Of a DNA stretch of 64,000 bases, positions 10,204 through 19,909 are shown in pieces. The notes below the pieces were generated by a model, which saw nothing but the letters and a program-made list of their open reading frames with translations, ran no database searches and was not told the DNA's origin. Position 1 is the stretch's first letter, and each line of letters begins with the position of its first letter. The position numbers were made by a program, and so were the translations under genes. The DNA comes from Dyella flagellata (GTDB lineage Bacteria; Pseudomonadota; Gammaproteobacteria; Xanthomonadales; Rhodanobacteraceae), in contig NZ_BSOA01000049.1 in assembly GCF_030160275.1 (NCBI RefSeq), forward strand, positions 62,001 through 126,000, read 5' to 3'.

Positions 10204-10980
10204 TCAACCGCCTTTGGCGGCGTGTTCCTGCACCGCCTGCAGCATCTGCTGCGGCGTCAGGTAGCCGCCGAGCAGGCTACCGTCCTCGGCATAAACAGCC
10301 GGGGTGCCGGTGACGCCAAGGCGCAGACCAAGATCGAACTGATCCTTGACCGGATTCTTGCAGTCGACGGCCTTCGGCTCACGGCCCTTCTTGGCTTCGG
10401 TGAAGGCGTCTTTGCGATCGGCGGCGCACCAGATCGACACCATCTCCTTGTACGTCGAGGTCGGCTTGCCGTCCTCGCCGGTGACGCCGGCACGCGGCCA
10501 GGCCAAATACTGCACCGCGATGCCTTCCTGGTTGAAGGCCTTGATCTGCTCATGCAGCACACGGCAATACGGGCAAGTCACGTCGGTGAATACAGTGACC
10601 GTGTATTTGGGCTTGGCCGGCGCAAACACGATGCGGTCCGACACCGGCACCTTGGCCAGCTCCGTTTTGCGGAAGGCCGCCCAGGCGTCTTCGGTGAGGC
10701 TGCTGCCTTTGCTGGCGTCGATCAGTTCGCCGTTCATCACGTACTTGCCGTCGCCGCTGATGTAGACCATGTGCCCGGACGCGATCACCTGATAGAAGCC
10801 CGGCAGCGGCGCCGGCGTGATTTGCTCGACCTTCGCCTTGGGCACGAGCCGCAGCAAGGTCTGGCGCACCACGCTTTCAGGGGTATTCGCAGTCGCCCCG
10901 GAAACGGCGGCCTGCGCCACCACGATGCCTGCATGCATGGCCAACACGCTCACGCAAAGCAGCCAGAACTTCTTGGACAT
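10204..10980 (-). CDS. dsbC: Thiol:disulfide interchange protein DsbC
   Basis: About 258 residues with an N-terminal signal peptide (KKFWLLCVSVLAMHAGIVVAQA), a DsbC dimerisation domain, and a thioredoxin fold whose active site is Cys136-Pro-Tyr-Cys139. DsbC is the periplasmic disulfide isomerase that corrects mispaired cysteines. The start at 10980 is preceded by AAGAGG at good distance. xerD lies just upstream on the same strand, the arrangement also known from Escherichia coli (xerD-dsbC-recJ), which supports both calls. Confidence 0.93.
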   Translation of the reverse strand: MSKKFWLLCVSVLAMHAGIVVAQAAVSGATANTPESVVRQTLLRLVPKAKVEQITPAPLPGFYQVIASGHMVYISGDGKYVMNGELIDASKGSSLTEDAWAAFRKTELAKVPVSDRIVFAPAKPKYTVTVFTDVTCPYCRVLHEQIKAFNQEGIAVQYLAWPRAGVTGEDGKPTSTYKEMVSIWCAADRKDAFTEAKKGREPKAVDCKNPVKDQFDLGLRLGVTGTPAVYAEDGSLLGGYLTPQQMLQAVQEHAAKGG

Positions 10981-11075
10981 ACAACCTCTTTGCCGAGCGG
11001 CCACGTGACGGAAAGACGTAAGTATCACATATCGGCCGTAGCACTCCGTCACGACTAGTCCCATATGGCATGCCT

Positions 11076-11101
11076 GGGTAGGGTGGGGTGCAAACCTACC
11101 C
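11076..11101 (-). terminator. Hairpin at the xerD stop
   Basis: Inverted repeat GGGTAGG (11076-11082) and CCTACCC (11095-11101) with a 12-base loop. The xerD TAG stop lies inside one arm. No clear U-tract follows, so it is a weak terminator or a GTAG-type palindrome rather than a proven intrinsic terminator. Confidence 0.35.
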
Positions 11102-12019
11102 GCGCGGGTGATGCTGAGCGTGCAAGCGTTTCAACCCTTCCTTGGCGACCAGCGTGTAAATTTGCGTGGTGCTCAACGCGCTATGCCCTAGCAGCATCTG
11201 CAAGGCACGCAGATCCGCCCCGTGGTTCAACAGATGGGTAGCGAACGAATGGCGCAGCACGTGCGGCGAAATGCGCTTGCTGTTAATGCCCACCACCATG
11301 GCGTGACGCTTGACCAGGGTCCAGAACATCTGCCTCGTCATGCCTTCGCCGCGCTTGCTCAGGAACAGCGCCGACGGCTGCCGGCCTTTGGCCAGCGTGG
11401 GGCGCGCCTGGCTGAGATAGGACTGGATGTATTCCAGCGCCACTTCGCCAACCGGCACCAGTCGATCCTTGCCGCCTTTGCCGGTCACGCGCAACACGCC
11501 CTGGCGGGTGTTGAGCGCAGCCAGCGGCAGCTCCACCAGTTCGGAAACGCGCAGCCCCGAGGCATACATCAACTCAAGCATGGCGCGATCACGCAACCCC
11601 AGCGTGGTGGACACGTCCGGCGCATGCAGCAAGCCTTCGATCTCGCGCTCGGCCAGCGCCTTGGGCAAGCTACGTGGCGTCTTGGGGCGCTCGATCAACA
11701 GCGTAGGGTCTTCAAAGCCGGGCTCGTCACGTGCCATCGATGCGTAGAAGCGGCGGAACGCCGATTGGCGGCGCGCCATCGAACGCACCGCCACCGGTTG
11801 CGAGCCATGGAACGCGGAAAGGTCTTCGCGCCGCGCCGTGCGCAGGGTCCGTCCGCGCCCTGTCAACCAACGGGCCAGGGCTTCAAGGTCCTGGCGATAA
11901 GCCTGCAGCGTACGCTCGGCGAGGCCGTCTTCGGACCAGACGCGCTCCAGGAAGGCGGCAATTTCCCCTTCATCCGCTTCGGCGGTGGCGACCAACTCTT
12001 TACTCGTGCTCGGTTTCAT
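11096..12019 (-). CDS. xerD: Site-specific tyrosine recombinase XerD
   Basis: About 307 residues, the normal XerD length. An N-terminal SAM-like core-binding domain (AFLERVWSEDGLAERTLQAY) is followed by the catalytic domain with Arg in ASGLRVSEL, Lys in VTGKGGKDRLVP, the HVLRHSFATHLL box, GHSALSTTQIYT with the nucleophilic Tyr. XerD with XerC resolves chromosome dimers at dif. Next to dsbC and without any other integration gene, it is the housekeeping enzyme rather than a mobile-element integrase. The start at 12019 was chosen by family alignment. The RDD gene is divergent, 72 bp away. Confidence 0.95.
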   Translation of the reverse strand: MKPSTSKELVATAEADEGEIAAFLERVWSEDGLAERTLQAYRQDLEALARWLTGRGRTLRTARREDLSAFHGSQPVAVRSMARRQSAFRRFYASMARDEPGFEDPTLLIERPKTPRSLPKALAEREIEGLLHAPDVSTTLGLRDRAMLELMYASGLRVSELVELPLAALNTRQGVLRVTGKGGKDRLVPVGEVALEYIQSYLSQARPTLAKGRQPSALFLSKRGEGMTRQMFWTLVKRHAMVVGINSKRISPHVLRHSFATHLLNHGADLRALQMLLGHSALSTTQIYTLVAKEGLKRLHAQHHPRG

Positions 12020-12091
12020 GCGCACGATGCTGGGAGTTACACGCAGGTTGTGCAAGCGTGATGCGTTTGCGCAGCATCCTTTAGGAGCCGA

Positions 12092-12598
12092 TTGGCGGAC
12101 TTCATGACGCAAACGACCACCATGACCTGCCCGCTGTGGCGGCGCCTGCTCGCTCTGCTTTACGACCTGGTGGCGGTATTGGCCATCGTGATGGTGGTGG
12201 GATTGCTCTGCCAGCTCGCCACACATGGCCAGCTGATTACCACCGGCGCGCAGGTGCACATCGCCTGGTGGTACCAGCCACTGCAAGGCTTGGTGGTGGC
12301 GGCCTACTTCCTGATTTCCTGGCTGCGCGGCGGACAGACCCTGGGCATGCGCCCTTGGCGCATCCGCGTGGCCGGCAGCAGCGGCGCGCGACTGACCCTG
12401 AAACAGGCGCTGCTGCGCCTGTTCGCCGCCGCCCTGCCCTTGCTATGGCTGCTGCTGGCCCCCGCCCTGGGCCTGAGGGTGGCACTGTGGGCGGTGGCCG
12501 CGGCCTGGCTCGTGTGGTTCTTGGTGGCGCTGTTCGATCGCCGTCACCGCGCGGTGCATGACCTGCTGGCCGGCTCCGAGCTGCGCCGGACCGGCTGA
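12092..12598 (+). CDS. RDD family membrane protein
   Basis: About 168 residues. The RDD signature is visible: RRLLALLYDLVAV near the N-terminus, GQTLGMRPWRIRVAG in the middle and DRRHRAVHDLLAGS at the end. Three to four hydrophobic helices predict an inner-membrane protein. RDD proteins are poorly understood; some act in ion or small-molecule transport. AGGAG at 12083-12087 favours the TTG at 12092, while an ATG at 12104 is a plausible alternative. It diverges from xerD. Confidence 0.85.
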   Translation: MADFMTQTTTMTCPLWRRLLALLYDLVAVLAIVMVVGLLCQLATHGQLITTGAQVHIAWWYQPLQGLVVAAYFLISWLRGGQTLGMRPWRIRVAGSSGARLTLKQALLRLFAAALPLLWLLLAPALGLRVALWAVAAAWLVWFLVALFDRRHRAVHDLLAGSELRRTG

Positions 12599-12670
12599 AA
12601 TCGCCGTCGCTGACCACTTGAGACGCATGAATCTGTAAGTTATTGATATACAAAGCGACACAGACCTGTC

Positions 12671-12685
12671 GCAATGCAGCATTGC
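12671..12685. promoter_or_regulatory. Possible operator upstream of phaZ
   Basis: Perfect inverted repeat GCAATG-CAG-CATTGC. It lies just upstream of a -10-like TATCAT (12700-12705) and would cover the -35 position of that promoter. A repressor site is inferred; regulators of polyhydroxyalkanoate granules are known to bind TGC/GCA-rich repeats, but the identity of the binder is unknown. Confidence 0.35.
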
Positions 12686-12734
12686 AGCCCGTAAACGGCT
12701 ATCATATGACTTTAGCCGACGCCTCCCGCACACC

Positions 12735-14006
12735 ATGCTTTACCAGCTTCATGAATGGCAACGCGCCTTCCTCGGCCCCTTGAGCCACTACGCCGAGGCC
12801 AGCGCCCGCATGCTCACCGACCCCAACAGCCCCCTGGCCCAGTTGCCGGGCGCACAGCGCATGGCGGCGGGTTATGAGCTGGTCCATCGCCTGGGCAAGG
12901 ACTACGAAAAGCCGGCGTTCAATATCCACAGCATCACCAATCCACAGGGCAACCAGATCGCGATCATCGAGCGCCTCGATCTGGAGACACCCTTCTGCCA
13001 GCTGCGCCGTTTCAAGCGCTTCAGCGACGATCCGGAAACCATCGAGAAGATGAAGTCCGAGCCGGTGGTGCTGGTGGTGGCGCCGCTGTCCGGTCATCAT
13101 GCAACCCTGCTGCGCGATACCGTGCGCTCGTTGCTGCTCGATCACAAGGTGTACATCACCGACTGGACCGATGCGCGCATGATTCCCGCGTCGGCCGGCC
13201 CGTTCCATCTGGATGACTACGTCGCGACCATCGAGCAGTTCATCCGCCACATCGGCGCCGAATCCCTGCATGTGATTTCGGTATGCCAGCCGACGGTGCC
13301 GGTGCTGGCTGCCATTTCGCTGATGGCCGCGCGCGGCGAAGCCACGCCACGCAGCATGACGATGATGGGCGGTCCGATCGATCCACGCCGCAGCCCGACC
13401 AGTGTCAACAACCTGGCCACCCAGCAGCCGTTGAGCTGGTTCCGCGGCAACGTGATTCACACCGTGCCGATCAACTATCCCGGCCATGGACGCGAGGTCT
13501 ACCCAGGCTTCCTGCAGCACGCGGGTTTCGTGGCGATGAATCCGGGCCGCCACCTCAGTTCGCACTGGGATTTCTATCTCAACCTGTTGCGCGGCGACCT
13601 GGATGACGCCGAAGCGCATCGCAAGTTCTACGACGAATACAACGCGGTGCTCGACATGCCGGCGGAGTATTACCTGGACACCATCAGCACCGTGTTCCAG
13701 CAATTTCTGCTGCCGCGCGGCTTGTGGGAAGTCAATGGCGAGCGCGTGAACCCTGCGGCCATCAAGCGCACCAGCCTGCTCACCATCGAGGGCGAGCTGG
13801 ACGATATCTCCGGCATCGGGCAGACCGAGGCGGCGCATGATCTGTGCACCGGCATTCCGACGGCGCGGCGCGCACATCGCGTCGTCGAAGGGGCCGGTCA
13901 CTACGGCATTTTCAGCGGCCGTCGCTGGCGTGAAGTAGTGTACCCGCAGGTACGCGATTTCATTCGCCGCTCTGACATGGCGCTGGTGTCCTCCAAGCGG
14001 GCCTGA
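12735..14006 (+). CDS. phaZ: Intracellular polyhydroxyalkanoate depolymerase PhaZ
   Basis: 423 residues matching the intracellular PHB depolymerase family: MLYQLHEWQRAFLGPLSHYA start, NIHSITNPQGNQIAI, and an alpha/beta-hydrolase core. The nucleophile is Cys184 in SVCQPTVPVL, as in the Ralstonia enzyme, instead of the usual serine of lipases. Asp (GELDDISGIGQT) and His (GAGHYGIFSGRRWR) complete the triad. It mobilises stored polyhydroxybutyrate in the cytoplasm. No pha synthesis genes are in the window. A palindrome upstream may be its operator. A REP element follows the stop. Confidence 0.95.
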   Translation: MLYQLHEWQRAFLGPLSHYAEASARMLTDPNSPLAQLPGAQRMAAGYELVHRLGKDYEKPAFNIHSITNPQGNQIAIIERLDLETPFCQLRRFKRFSDDPETIEKMKSEPVVLVVAPLSGHHATLLRDTVRSLLLDHKVYITDWTDARMIPASAGPFHLDDYVATIEQFIRHIGAESLHVISVCQPTVPVLAAISLMAARGEATPRSMTMMGGPIDPRRSPTSVNNLATQQPLSWFRGNVIHTVPINYPGHGREVYPGFLQHAGFVAMNPGRHLSSHWDFYLNLLRGDLDDAEAHRKFYDEYNAVLDMPAEYYLDTISTVFQQFLLPRGLWEVNGERVNPAAIKRTSLLTIEGELDDISGIGQTEAAHDLCTGIPTARRAHRVVEGAGHYGIFSGRRWREVVYPQVRDFIRRSDMALVSSKRA

Positions 14007-14016
14007 TGCAGTTACG

Positions 14017-14075
14017 CAGGCTGGGATGATCCCGGCCAGCCCCTGCCCCAAAGCTGGGATTTCATCCCAGCCTAC
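14017..14075. repeat. REP/REPIN-like palindromic repeat, copy 2
   Basis: Between convergent phaZ and ltaE. The left unit (CAGGCTGGGATGATCCCGGCC) is decayed; the right unit (GCTGGGATTTCATCCCAGC then CTAC) is intact. The TAG stop of ltaE (14072-14074, minus strand) is the GTAG head of the right unit. Confidence 0.75.
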
Positions 14076-15097
14076 GCAGCCCCTTGCGCAAAGAAGGACG
14101 CGAACGCAGCGATCACGCGATCGACGCCCTCATCATCGACGTCCAGATGCGTCACCAGCCGCAAGGTCGGCAAATAGCCGATGCTTATGCGTATCGAGGC
14201 GCTACGCAGATGCGCATCCAGTTCGCGCAAGCGCTCGCCAGGCACGTCGATGAATACCATGTTGGTATGCTGGCCTAGCAGTTTGACGCCGGCGATCTCC
14301 CGCAAACTGCCGGCGAGTCGCGCAGCACGCGCGTGGTCGTCCGCCAAGCGCGCCACGTGATGGTCCAACGCATGCAGGCAGGCCGCTGCCAGCAGGCCCG
14401 CCTGGCGCCAGCCACCACCGGCCACCTTGCGCCAACGCCGCGCCTTCTCGATCAGGGCCGCCGAACCCACCAGCACCGATCCTACCGGCGCTGCCAGCCC
14501 CTTGGACAAGCACACTGAGACGCTGTCGAAGTGCTGCGCGATTTCCCGCGCCGGGACCCCAGCGGCCACTGCAGCGTTGTAGAGCCGAGCGCCATCCAGG
14601 TGCAGAGCGAGTCCGCGCTCACGAGCAAATTCACCAGCGGCACGCAGGTAATCCAACGGCAGTACGCGGCCATGCCAGGTGTTCTCCAACGCCAGCAGGC
14701 GCGTGCGGGCGAAATGCGGATCGATCGGCTTGATCGCCGCTGCCACCTTTTCCAGCGGCAGCGTGCCATCCGCGTCATGCGCGATCGGCTGCGGCTGGAT
14801 CGAACCCAGCACAGCCGCCCCGCCGCCTTCGAATTTATAGGTGTGCGCTTCGGCGCCAACGATGTATTCGTCGCCGCGCTCGCAATGGGACATCAGTGCC
14901 AGCAGGTTCGATTGCGTGCCCGATGGCACGAACAGTCCCGCTGCGAAGCCCAGATCGTCGGCAAGGCGTCGCTGCAGTGCGTTGACGGTGGGATCTTCGC
15001 CGTAGACATCATCGCCCACCTCAACGTCGAGCATGGCTTCGCGCATGGCGCGCGTTGGCTGGGTGACGGTGTCGCTACGCAGGTCGATCCAGTTCAT
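14072..15097 (-). CDS. ltaE: Low-specificity L-threonine aldolase
   Basis: About 341 residues. The N-terminus [20 protein letters not shown] and the [15 protein letters not shown] stretch are diagnostic of PLP-dependent threonine aldolases; Lys199 in [14 protein letters not shown] carries the cofactor. It cleaves threonine or allo-threonine to glycine and acetaldehyde. I chose the ATG at 15097, where similarity begins. The stop codon comes from a REP element. The upstream PIN gene is on the same strand 73 bp away. Confidence 0.95.
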   Translation of the reverse strand: MNWIDLRSDTVTQPTRAMREAMLDVEVGDDVYGEDPTVNALQRRLADDLGFAAGLFVPSGTQSNLLALMSHCERGDEYIVGAEAHTYKFEGGGAAVLGSIQPQPIAHDADGTLPLEKVAAAIKPIDPHFARTRLLALENTWHGRVLPLDYLRAAGEFARERGLALHLDGARLYNAAVAAGVPAREIAQHFDSVSVCLSKGLAAPVGSVLVGSAALIEKARRWRKVAGGGWRQAGLLAAACLHALDHHVARLADDHARAARLAGSLREIAGVKLLGQHTNMVFIDVPGERLRELDAHLRSASIRISIGYLPTLRLVTHLDVDDEGVDRVIAAFASFFAQGAA

Positions 15098-15170
15098 GAC
15101 ATCCCCAGGGAGGAATGAAGAGCCCATGACTTTGCCGGGTACAGCAGCCATCGGCAAGCGCGGGCCCAGT

Positions 15171-15629
15171 CTACGGGCTTAGCGCATCTCGCCACGCCGT
15201 CGGCGACAGGATGGCGAACAAGCCATCGCGCTGCGTGCGCCTGGCCAGACGCAGCAACTCGTCGTCCCGGGTGAGCAAGGCTGCGGCGCCCGCCTGCCAC
15301 GCAAGCTGCAGGAATTTCTGATCGTCGCGATCGCGACAGCGCGGCAGCGCCACGCCGCTGGGCATGCCCCTATCGGCCGGCGGGATGCATTGCACGTATC
15401 GGTCGAAGGTCCCGGCCGCCTGCAGGCGCCGCTGCTCTTGCAGTTTCAACCGCGGATACGCCAACACCGCCAGCCATTCGGCACGGCAATCCTCGCGGGT
15501 TATCAGCTGGACTTCACCGGCAAGTACCGCTGCGAGCAGCGCGGCGCTTGCCGAGTCTTCGAACACGAACAAATCCAGGCAAACATTGGTATCGGGCACG
15601 AGCCTCGGTACGCCGGACGCATCACGCAT
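15171..15629 (-). CDS. PIN-domain protein (putative ribonuclease)
   Basis: 152 residues with the acidic residues of the PIN nuclease fold: Asp13 ([11 protein letters not shown]), Glu46/Glu51, Asp102/103 ([12 protein letters not shown]) and Asp122 (LLTRDDELL). It resembles the COG1569-type PIN family often listed as toxin-antitoxin toxins. No antitoxin gene lies beside it: its start overlaps the end of lptG by 8 bp and the next gene is threonine aldolase. It may be a housekeeping RNase or an orphan toxin. Confidence 0.8.
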   Translation of the reverse strand: MRDASGVPRLVPDTNVCLDLFVFEDSASAALLAAVLAGEVQLITREDCRAEWLAVLAYPRLKLQEQRRLQAAGTFDRYVQCIPPADRGMPSGVALPRCRDRDDQKFLQLAWQAGAAALLTRDDELLRLARRTQRDGLFAILSPTAWRDALSP

Positions 15630-16725
15630 GCTTGCGGAAATAGAACCACGCGATGAACACCAGCAACAGCACCGGCAGTACGTTTGCCATCATCGGAGGC
15701 GCGCCATAGACCGTGCTGAAGTTGACGATGGCGACCTGCGCAAAATGCCAGCACAGGGCGATGATGATGCCGATGAAGATGCGCTTGCCCAATCCGCCGG
15801 AGCGCAGCGCGCCGAAGGCAAAAGGCATGACGCACAACACCAGCACCAGCGTATTGATGGGATACATCACGCGCCCCCAGAACGGCATTTCATAGGGGCG
15901 GGCGTTCTCGCCATTCTTGAGCTTGTACGTAATGATGTGCTGCAGATCGCGCATCGACAGGTACTGCGGCTGGATCAGCGACTGCTGCAGGATTTCCGGG
16001 TCGAGCTGGGAATCCCAGTGTTCATTCGTAGACGTACTGCTGTGCACGCCCTTTTCGTCCAGGGTGGTGCTGCGCACACGATCCAGCACCCATTCCTTGC
16101 CGACATGTTCGGCCGTGTTGGCCTGGTCGAAGCGGCTCAGTTGCCGACCATCGGGGGTCAGCGTGAAAACGCGCACATCCATCAGCTGTACGTGGGAATG
16201 GTCACCGGTATCGCTCAGTGTGCGGTTTTTGGCATTGATGATGCGGTCGCCATCGCGCGCCCACAGGCCACTACTGGTAAGCCCAAGACTGCCGCCCGAG
16301 CGCAAGCGCAACGTCAACGCCTGCGCCTGCTGGTCGCCCCACGGACCGACGGTTTCACCCATCACCACCACGCCAGCCACCAGGATCGCCACCACGCCTG
16401 CTGCCGATGCGCCAATGCGCAAGCGTGACATGCCAGACGCGCGCAATGCCGTCAATTCGCCAGTGGAGGCCAGGCTGCCGAGGCCCATCAGGCCGCCAAT
16501 CAATGCGGCAAATCCGAACATCTCGTACATGCGGCGCGGGATCGTCACCACGACATAGAAGATCGCATTGCTGAGCGTGTAGCCATTACGTCCGATGAAA
16601 TGCAACTGGCGGCCAAACTGGATCATCGCATCCAGGCCCACCAGCACCAGCCACACCATCAGCATCGAACCGAACACCGTGGTGCCGATCAGCCAGTCCA
16701 CGCGCTTGACGCGCAAGCTTGCCAT
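15622..16725 (-). CDS. lptG: LPS export permease LptG
   Basis: About 367 residues with six predicted helices, three at each end of a periplasmic beta-jellyroll. VDWLIGTTVFGSMLMVWLVL is the first helix and GSLASTGELTALRASGMS is the coupling-helix region that contacts LptB. With LptF it forms the inner-membrane part of the ABC complex that extracts lipopolysaccharide. Its ATG shares a base with the lptF stop (TGATG), and its end overlaps the PIN gene by 8 bp. Confidence 0.95.
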   Translation of the reverse strand: MASLRVKRVDWLIGTTVFGSMLMVWLVLVGLDAMIQFGRQLHFIGRNGYTLSNAIFYVVVTIPRRMYEMFGFAALIGGLMGLGSLASTGELTALRASGMSRLRIGASAAGVVAILVAGVVVMGETVGPWGDQQAQALTLRLRSGGSLGLTSSGLWARDGDRIINAKNRTLSDTGDHSHVQLMDVRVFTLTPDGRQLSRFDQANTAEHVGKEWVLDRVRSTTLDEKGVHSSTSTNEHWDSQLDPEILQQSLIQPQYLSMRDLQHIITYKLKNGENARPYEMPFWGRVMYPINTLVLVLCVMPFAFGALRSGGLGKRIFIGIIIALCWHFAQVAIVNFSTVYGAPPMMANVLPVLLLVFIAWFYFRKHA

Positions 16726-17828
16726 CAGGCCCTCGCCTTGCGCGGGGCGCGCGCTGCGTATTGGTTGCGGAAGCTCAAGGCGGCTGCCCCAAACAGTGCG
16801 ATGCTGAGCACCCACAGCGGCGTGGAGTGATGCCAGTGCCCCTTGGCGAGCTGGCCACGGCACAACTCCAGCAGGTTGTAATACAGGAAGAAGCCGAGCA
16901 CCGCGATCAGCATGCGGCCGTAACGAGGCTCGCGAGGCGTCTGCCGCGACAGCGGCATTGCCAGCATCAACAGCGCCAGCGTCATCACCGGCACCACCGT
17001 GCGCCACGCGAATTCGGCGCGCGCGTCCGGGGTGGTGTTGCGCATCAGGTCGACCATGTCCAGGTTATGGATCGGGTCCGCTTCATCATCGGACTGGATC
17101 GCCGAGAGCGCGCTGTCATTGCGCTCGTATTGCATGCGGCGCCAGTTGTCGGCGCCGAGCGGGATTTCATACTGCCAGCCGTCTTCCAGCGCCAGGTAGC
17201 GATTGCTGTTATCGCTGCTGGAATACAGATTTCCCTTTTGGCCGGTAACCATCTTCATCACCAGGCTGCCGTCCTTGTTGGTGCGCTCGGCGGCGATGAA
17301 GGTGCGGCCCAGGCGCTGCCCGTCCCGGCTCAACGTGTCGACCAGAATGATACCGCCCTTGCCCGGCAGCTCGGTGAAACGGCCGGCATCGAGGCCGGCG
17401 GCGATGATCGAGCGATTGGCCGCCTGCACGAGACTGTCGGAAGTCCGAGCCGACAGCGGCCCCAGCCACATCGACACCGCACTGACCAGCGCCAGCATGA
17501 TCGCCGCGACGATGCCCATCGGCCGCAGCAATCCGCCCATGCCCATGCCGGAGGAGGCAAGCACGTGCATTTCACTTTCGCGGTACATGCGCCCGAAAGT
17601 CTGCAGCACGCCCAGGAAGCCGGCCAGCGGCAGCATGCTGGACAGCGTATCGACCATGTTCAGGCCTAGCACCTGGAACATGACGCTGGCCGGGAAACTG
17701 CCCTTGGCCACCTGTTCAAGCACGTGCGCGAAGGTGGTGCCGGCCATGATCACCAGCAGCACGATGACCGTGGCGCCGATGGTCGTGGCCAGCTCGCGCA
17801 GGAAATACCGGTCTAGGATGCTCAGCAT
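16725..17828 (-). CDS. lptF: LPS export permease LptF
   Basis: 367 residues; the start MLSILDRYFLRELATTIGAT and the ESEMHVLASSGMGMGGLLRP coupling segment are typical of LptF. It pairs with LptG in the LptB2FGC transporter for lipopolysaccharide. lptF-lptG form one operon and diverge from pepA over a gap of 97 bp, an order conserved in many gammaproteobacteria. A CATAAT on the minus strand 8-13 bases before the start could be a -10 box giving a very short leader. Confidence 0.95.
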   Translation of the reverse strand: MLSILDRYFLRELATTIGATVIVLLVIMAGTTFAHVLEQVAKGSFPASVMFQVLGLNMVDTLSSMLPLAGFLGVLQTFGRMYRESEMHVLASSGMGMGGLLRPMGIVAAIMLALVSAVSMWLGPLSARTSDSLVQAANRSIIAAGLDAGRFTELPGKGGIILVDTLSRDGQRLGRTFIAAERTNKDGSLVMKMVTGQKGNLYSSSDNSNRYLALEDGWQYEIPLGADNWRRMQYERNDSALSAIQSDDEADPIHNLDMVDLMRNTTPDARAEFAWRTVVPVMTLALLMLAMPLSRQTPREPRYGRMLIAVLGFFLYYNLLELCRGQLAKGHWHHSTPLWVLSIALFGAAALSFRNQYAARAPRKARA

Positions 17829-17925
17829 GCGATAGAATTATGGGTTCCGTGCCTCGCCTGTCCTGGGAGGCAAACCCGTAGTCTAGCCGGTTCGGTGCGT
17901 GCCGGTCTCCTCGCAGGAAATGACG

Positions 17926-19416
17926 ATGACGCTTCAATTCAGCCTCGCCTCCACCGCCCCCGAAACCGCCGACACCCCGTGCCTGGTGGTCGGCGTCTAT
18001 GAAAACGGACTGCTGACCAGCGCCGCGGCACGGGTGGACAGTGCCGCCGGAGGGGTGATCAAGCGCCAGGTGGAAAGCGGCGACATCACCGGCAAGGCCG
18101 GCAGCACCACCGTGCTGTTCGCGCCGGAAGGGGTTCAGGCCAAGCGCGTGCTGGTGGTCGGCCTGGGCGGGCAAAAGGGCTTCGATGCCGCACGCTTCCA
18201 GAAAGTGAGCCAGGAATCGGCGCGCGCGCTCACCCGCCTGCCGATCGACAGCGCCGTTTGCTTCCTGACCGAAGCCGACGTGCCCGGGCGCGACGCCGTG
18301 TGGCGCGTGCGTACCGCCGCATTGGCCGCCGATTACTCCGCCTATCGCTACACCGCCACCTTCAAGCCGCGCGAGAAGAGCGGCCAGCCAGAACTGCGCA
18401 GTCTCGCCTTCGGTGCCGACGCGCAAGCCCAGGCCGGCATCGACCAGGCCACGGCGATCGCCGAGGGCGTGCGCTTTGCGCGCGAACTGGCGAACCTGCC
18501 GCCGAACATCTGCAACCCGGCCTACATCGCCGAGCAGGCAACGAAGTTCGCCGAGGCCCATGCAGAACGCCATGTGAGCTGCAAGGTGCTCGATCACGAG
18601 GAAATGGAGCGGCTCGGCTTCGGCTCCCTGCTGGCCGTCGGCCGCGGCTCCGCCAACAAACCCAAGCTGATCGTGCTCGAATACAACGGCGGCGCGGACG
18701 AAAAACCTTACGCCATGGTGGGTAAAGGCATCACCTTCGACACGGGCGGCATCAGCCTGAAGCCCGGCCCGGGCATGGAAGAAATGAAGTTCGACATGGG
18801 TGGCGCGGCGGGCGTGCTCGGCGCGTTCGTCTCCGCCGTGAAGCTCGGCCTCAAGCTCAATCTGGTCTGCGTGGTGCCGGCGGTGGAAAACATGCCCGAC
18901 GGCGACAGCTATCGCCCCAGCGACGTGCTCACCAGCCTGTCCGGACTCACCATCGAAGTGCTCAACACGGATGCCGAGGGTCGCCTGATCCTGTGCGATG
19001 CGCTGACCTACACGGCGCAAGCGTTCCAGCCAAAGGTGCTGATCGATGCCGCCACGCTGACCGGTGCCTGCGTGATCGCGCTGGGCAAGTACGCCAGCGG
19101 CCTGATGAGCAAGCACGACGACCTGGCCGAGGAATTGCTGAGCGCCGGCGAAATCTCGCTTGATCGCGCCTGGCGCCTGCCGCTGTGGGACGACTACCAG
19201 GTCCAGCTCGAATCCGGTTTCGCCGATGTGGCCAACATCGGCGGCAAGAACGCCGGCGCCATCACGGCAGGCTGCTTCCTCTCGCGCTTCACCGAGGGGC
19301 AGCGTTGGGCGCATCTGGATATCGCGGGTACCGCATGGGATGAAGGCCGCAAAGGGCTCGCCACCGGCCGGCCAGTACCGCTGCTGGCGCAATGGCTGAT
19401 CGACAGGGCTGGCTGA
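17926..19416 (+). CDS. pepA: Leucyl aminopeptidase PepA (M17)
   Basis: About 496 residues. The C-terminal catalytic domain shows the metal-binding and catalytic motifs [17 protein letters not shown] and the family signature [14 protein letters not shown]. Metal-dependent hexameric aminopeptidase; in E. coli it also acts as a Xer accessory DNA-binding protein. The ATG at 17926 has AGGA seven bases upstream; another ATG at 17920 is in frame. holC follows 8 bp after the stop, and lptF-lptG diverge upstream. Confidence 0.97.
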   Translation: MTLQFSLASTAPETADTPCLVVGVYENGLLTSAAARVDSAAGGVIKRQVESGDITGKAGSTTVLFAPEGVQAKRVLVVGLGGQKGFDAARFQKVSQESARALTRLPIDSAVCFLTEADVPGRDAVWRVRTAALAADYSAYRYTATFKPREKSGQPELRSLAFGADAQAQAGIDQATAIAEGVRFARELANLPPNICNPAYIAEQATKFAEAHAERHVSCKVLDHEEMERLGFGSLLAVGRGSANKPKLIVLEYNGGADEKPYAMVGKGITFDTGGISLKPGPGMEEMKFDMGGAAGVLGAFVSAVKLGLKLNLVCVVPAVENMPDGDSYRPSDVLTSLSGLTIEVLNTDAEGRLILCDALTYTAQAFQPKVLIDAATLTGACVIALGKYASGLMSKHDDLAEELLSAGEISLDRAWRLPLWDDYQVQLESGFADVANIGGKNAGAITAGCFLSRFTEGQRWAHLDIAGTAWDEGRKGLATGRPVPLLAQWLIDRAG

Positions 19417-19424
19417 TCGCCTCC

Positions 19425-19847
19425 ATGCCTCGCGCCGACTTCTACCTCATCGCCAAGCCGCGCTTCAGCGAGCGCCCGCTTCTGCTGGTATGCGAGCTGG
19501 CACGCAAGGCATTTGTCACGCAGCAACCCACGCTCATTCTCACTCGCGATTTCGAGCAGGCCGAAGAGCTGGACGAGCTACTGTGGTCGTTCGACGAAGA
19601 CGCCTACATCCCGCACCAACTTGCCGGCGATGATGACGACGCAGACACCGCCGTACTGATCGCGCCGCCTGGTGTCGACGCGCCTGCGCGCCCGCTGATC
19701 ATCAATCTGCGCGAACAATGCCCGCCTAGCCACGGCGACCGCGTGCTGGAAGTAGTGGCGGCGGATCCGGCCGCACGCGAGGGATCGCGCCTACGCTGGC
19801 GCGAATATCAGCGACTGGGTTTCGAAGTGAACAAGCACGACATGTAA
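19425..19847 (+). CDS. holC: DNA polymerase III chi subunit HolC
   Basis: About 140 residues beginning PRADFYLIAKPRF, with ACELARKAF-like middle (VCELARKAFVTQQPTL), LLWSFDEDAYIPHQLAGD and a C-terminal RWREYQRLGFEV motif, all typical of the chi subunit. Chi links the clamp loader to SSB at the replication fork. It sits directly behind pepA as in many gammaproteobacteria. The start at 19425 lacks a strong ribosome-binding site, consistent with coupling to pepA. Confidence 0.92.
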   Translation: MPRADFYLIAKPRFSERPLLLVCELARKAFVTQQPTLILTRDFEQAEELDELLWSFDEDAYIPHQLAGDDDDADTAVLIAPPGVDAPARPLIINLREQCPPSHGDRVLEVVAADPAAREGSRLRWREYQRLGFEVNKHDM

Positions 19848-19909
19848 TTGCTCGTCCCATTCATGCATGACCACCATGCCCGCGATAGAGGGGCATGGCG
19901 GCGCGCAAG

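Noticed and set aside
11096-12019. XerD-like recombinase as a sign of an integrated element
   Set aside because: It sits in the conserved xerD-dsbC order, has housekeeping length, and no attachment sites or mobile genes flank it.
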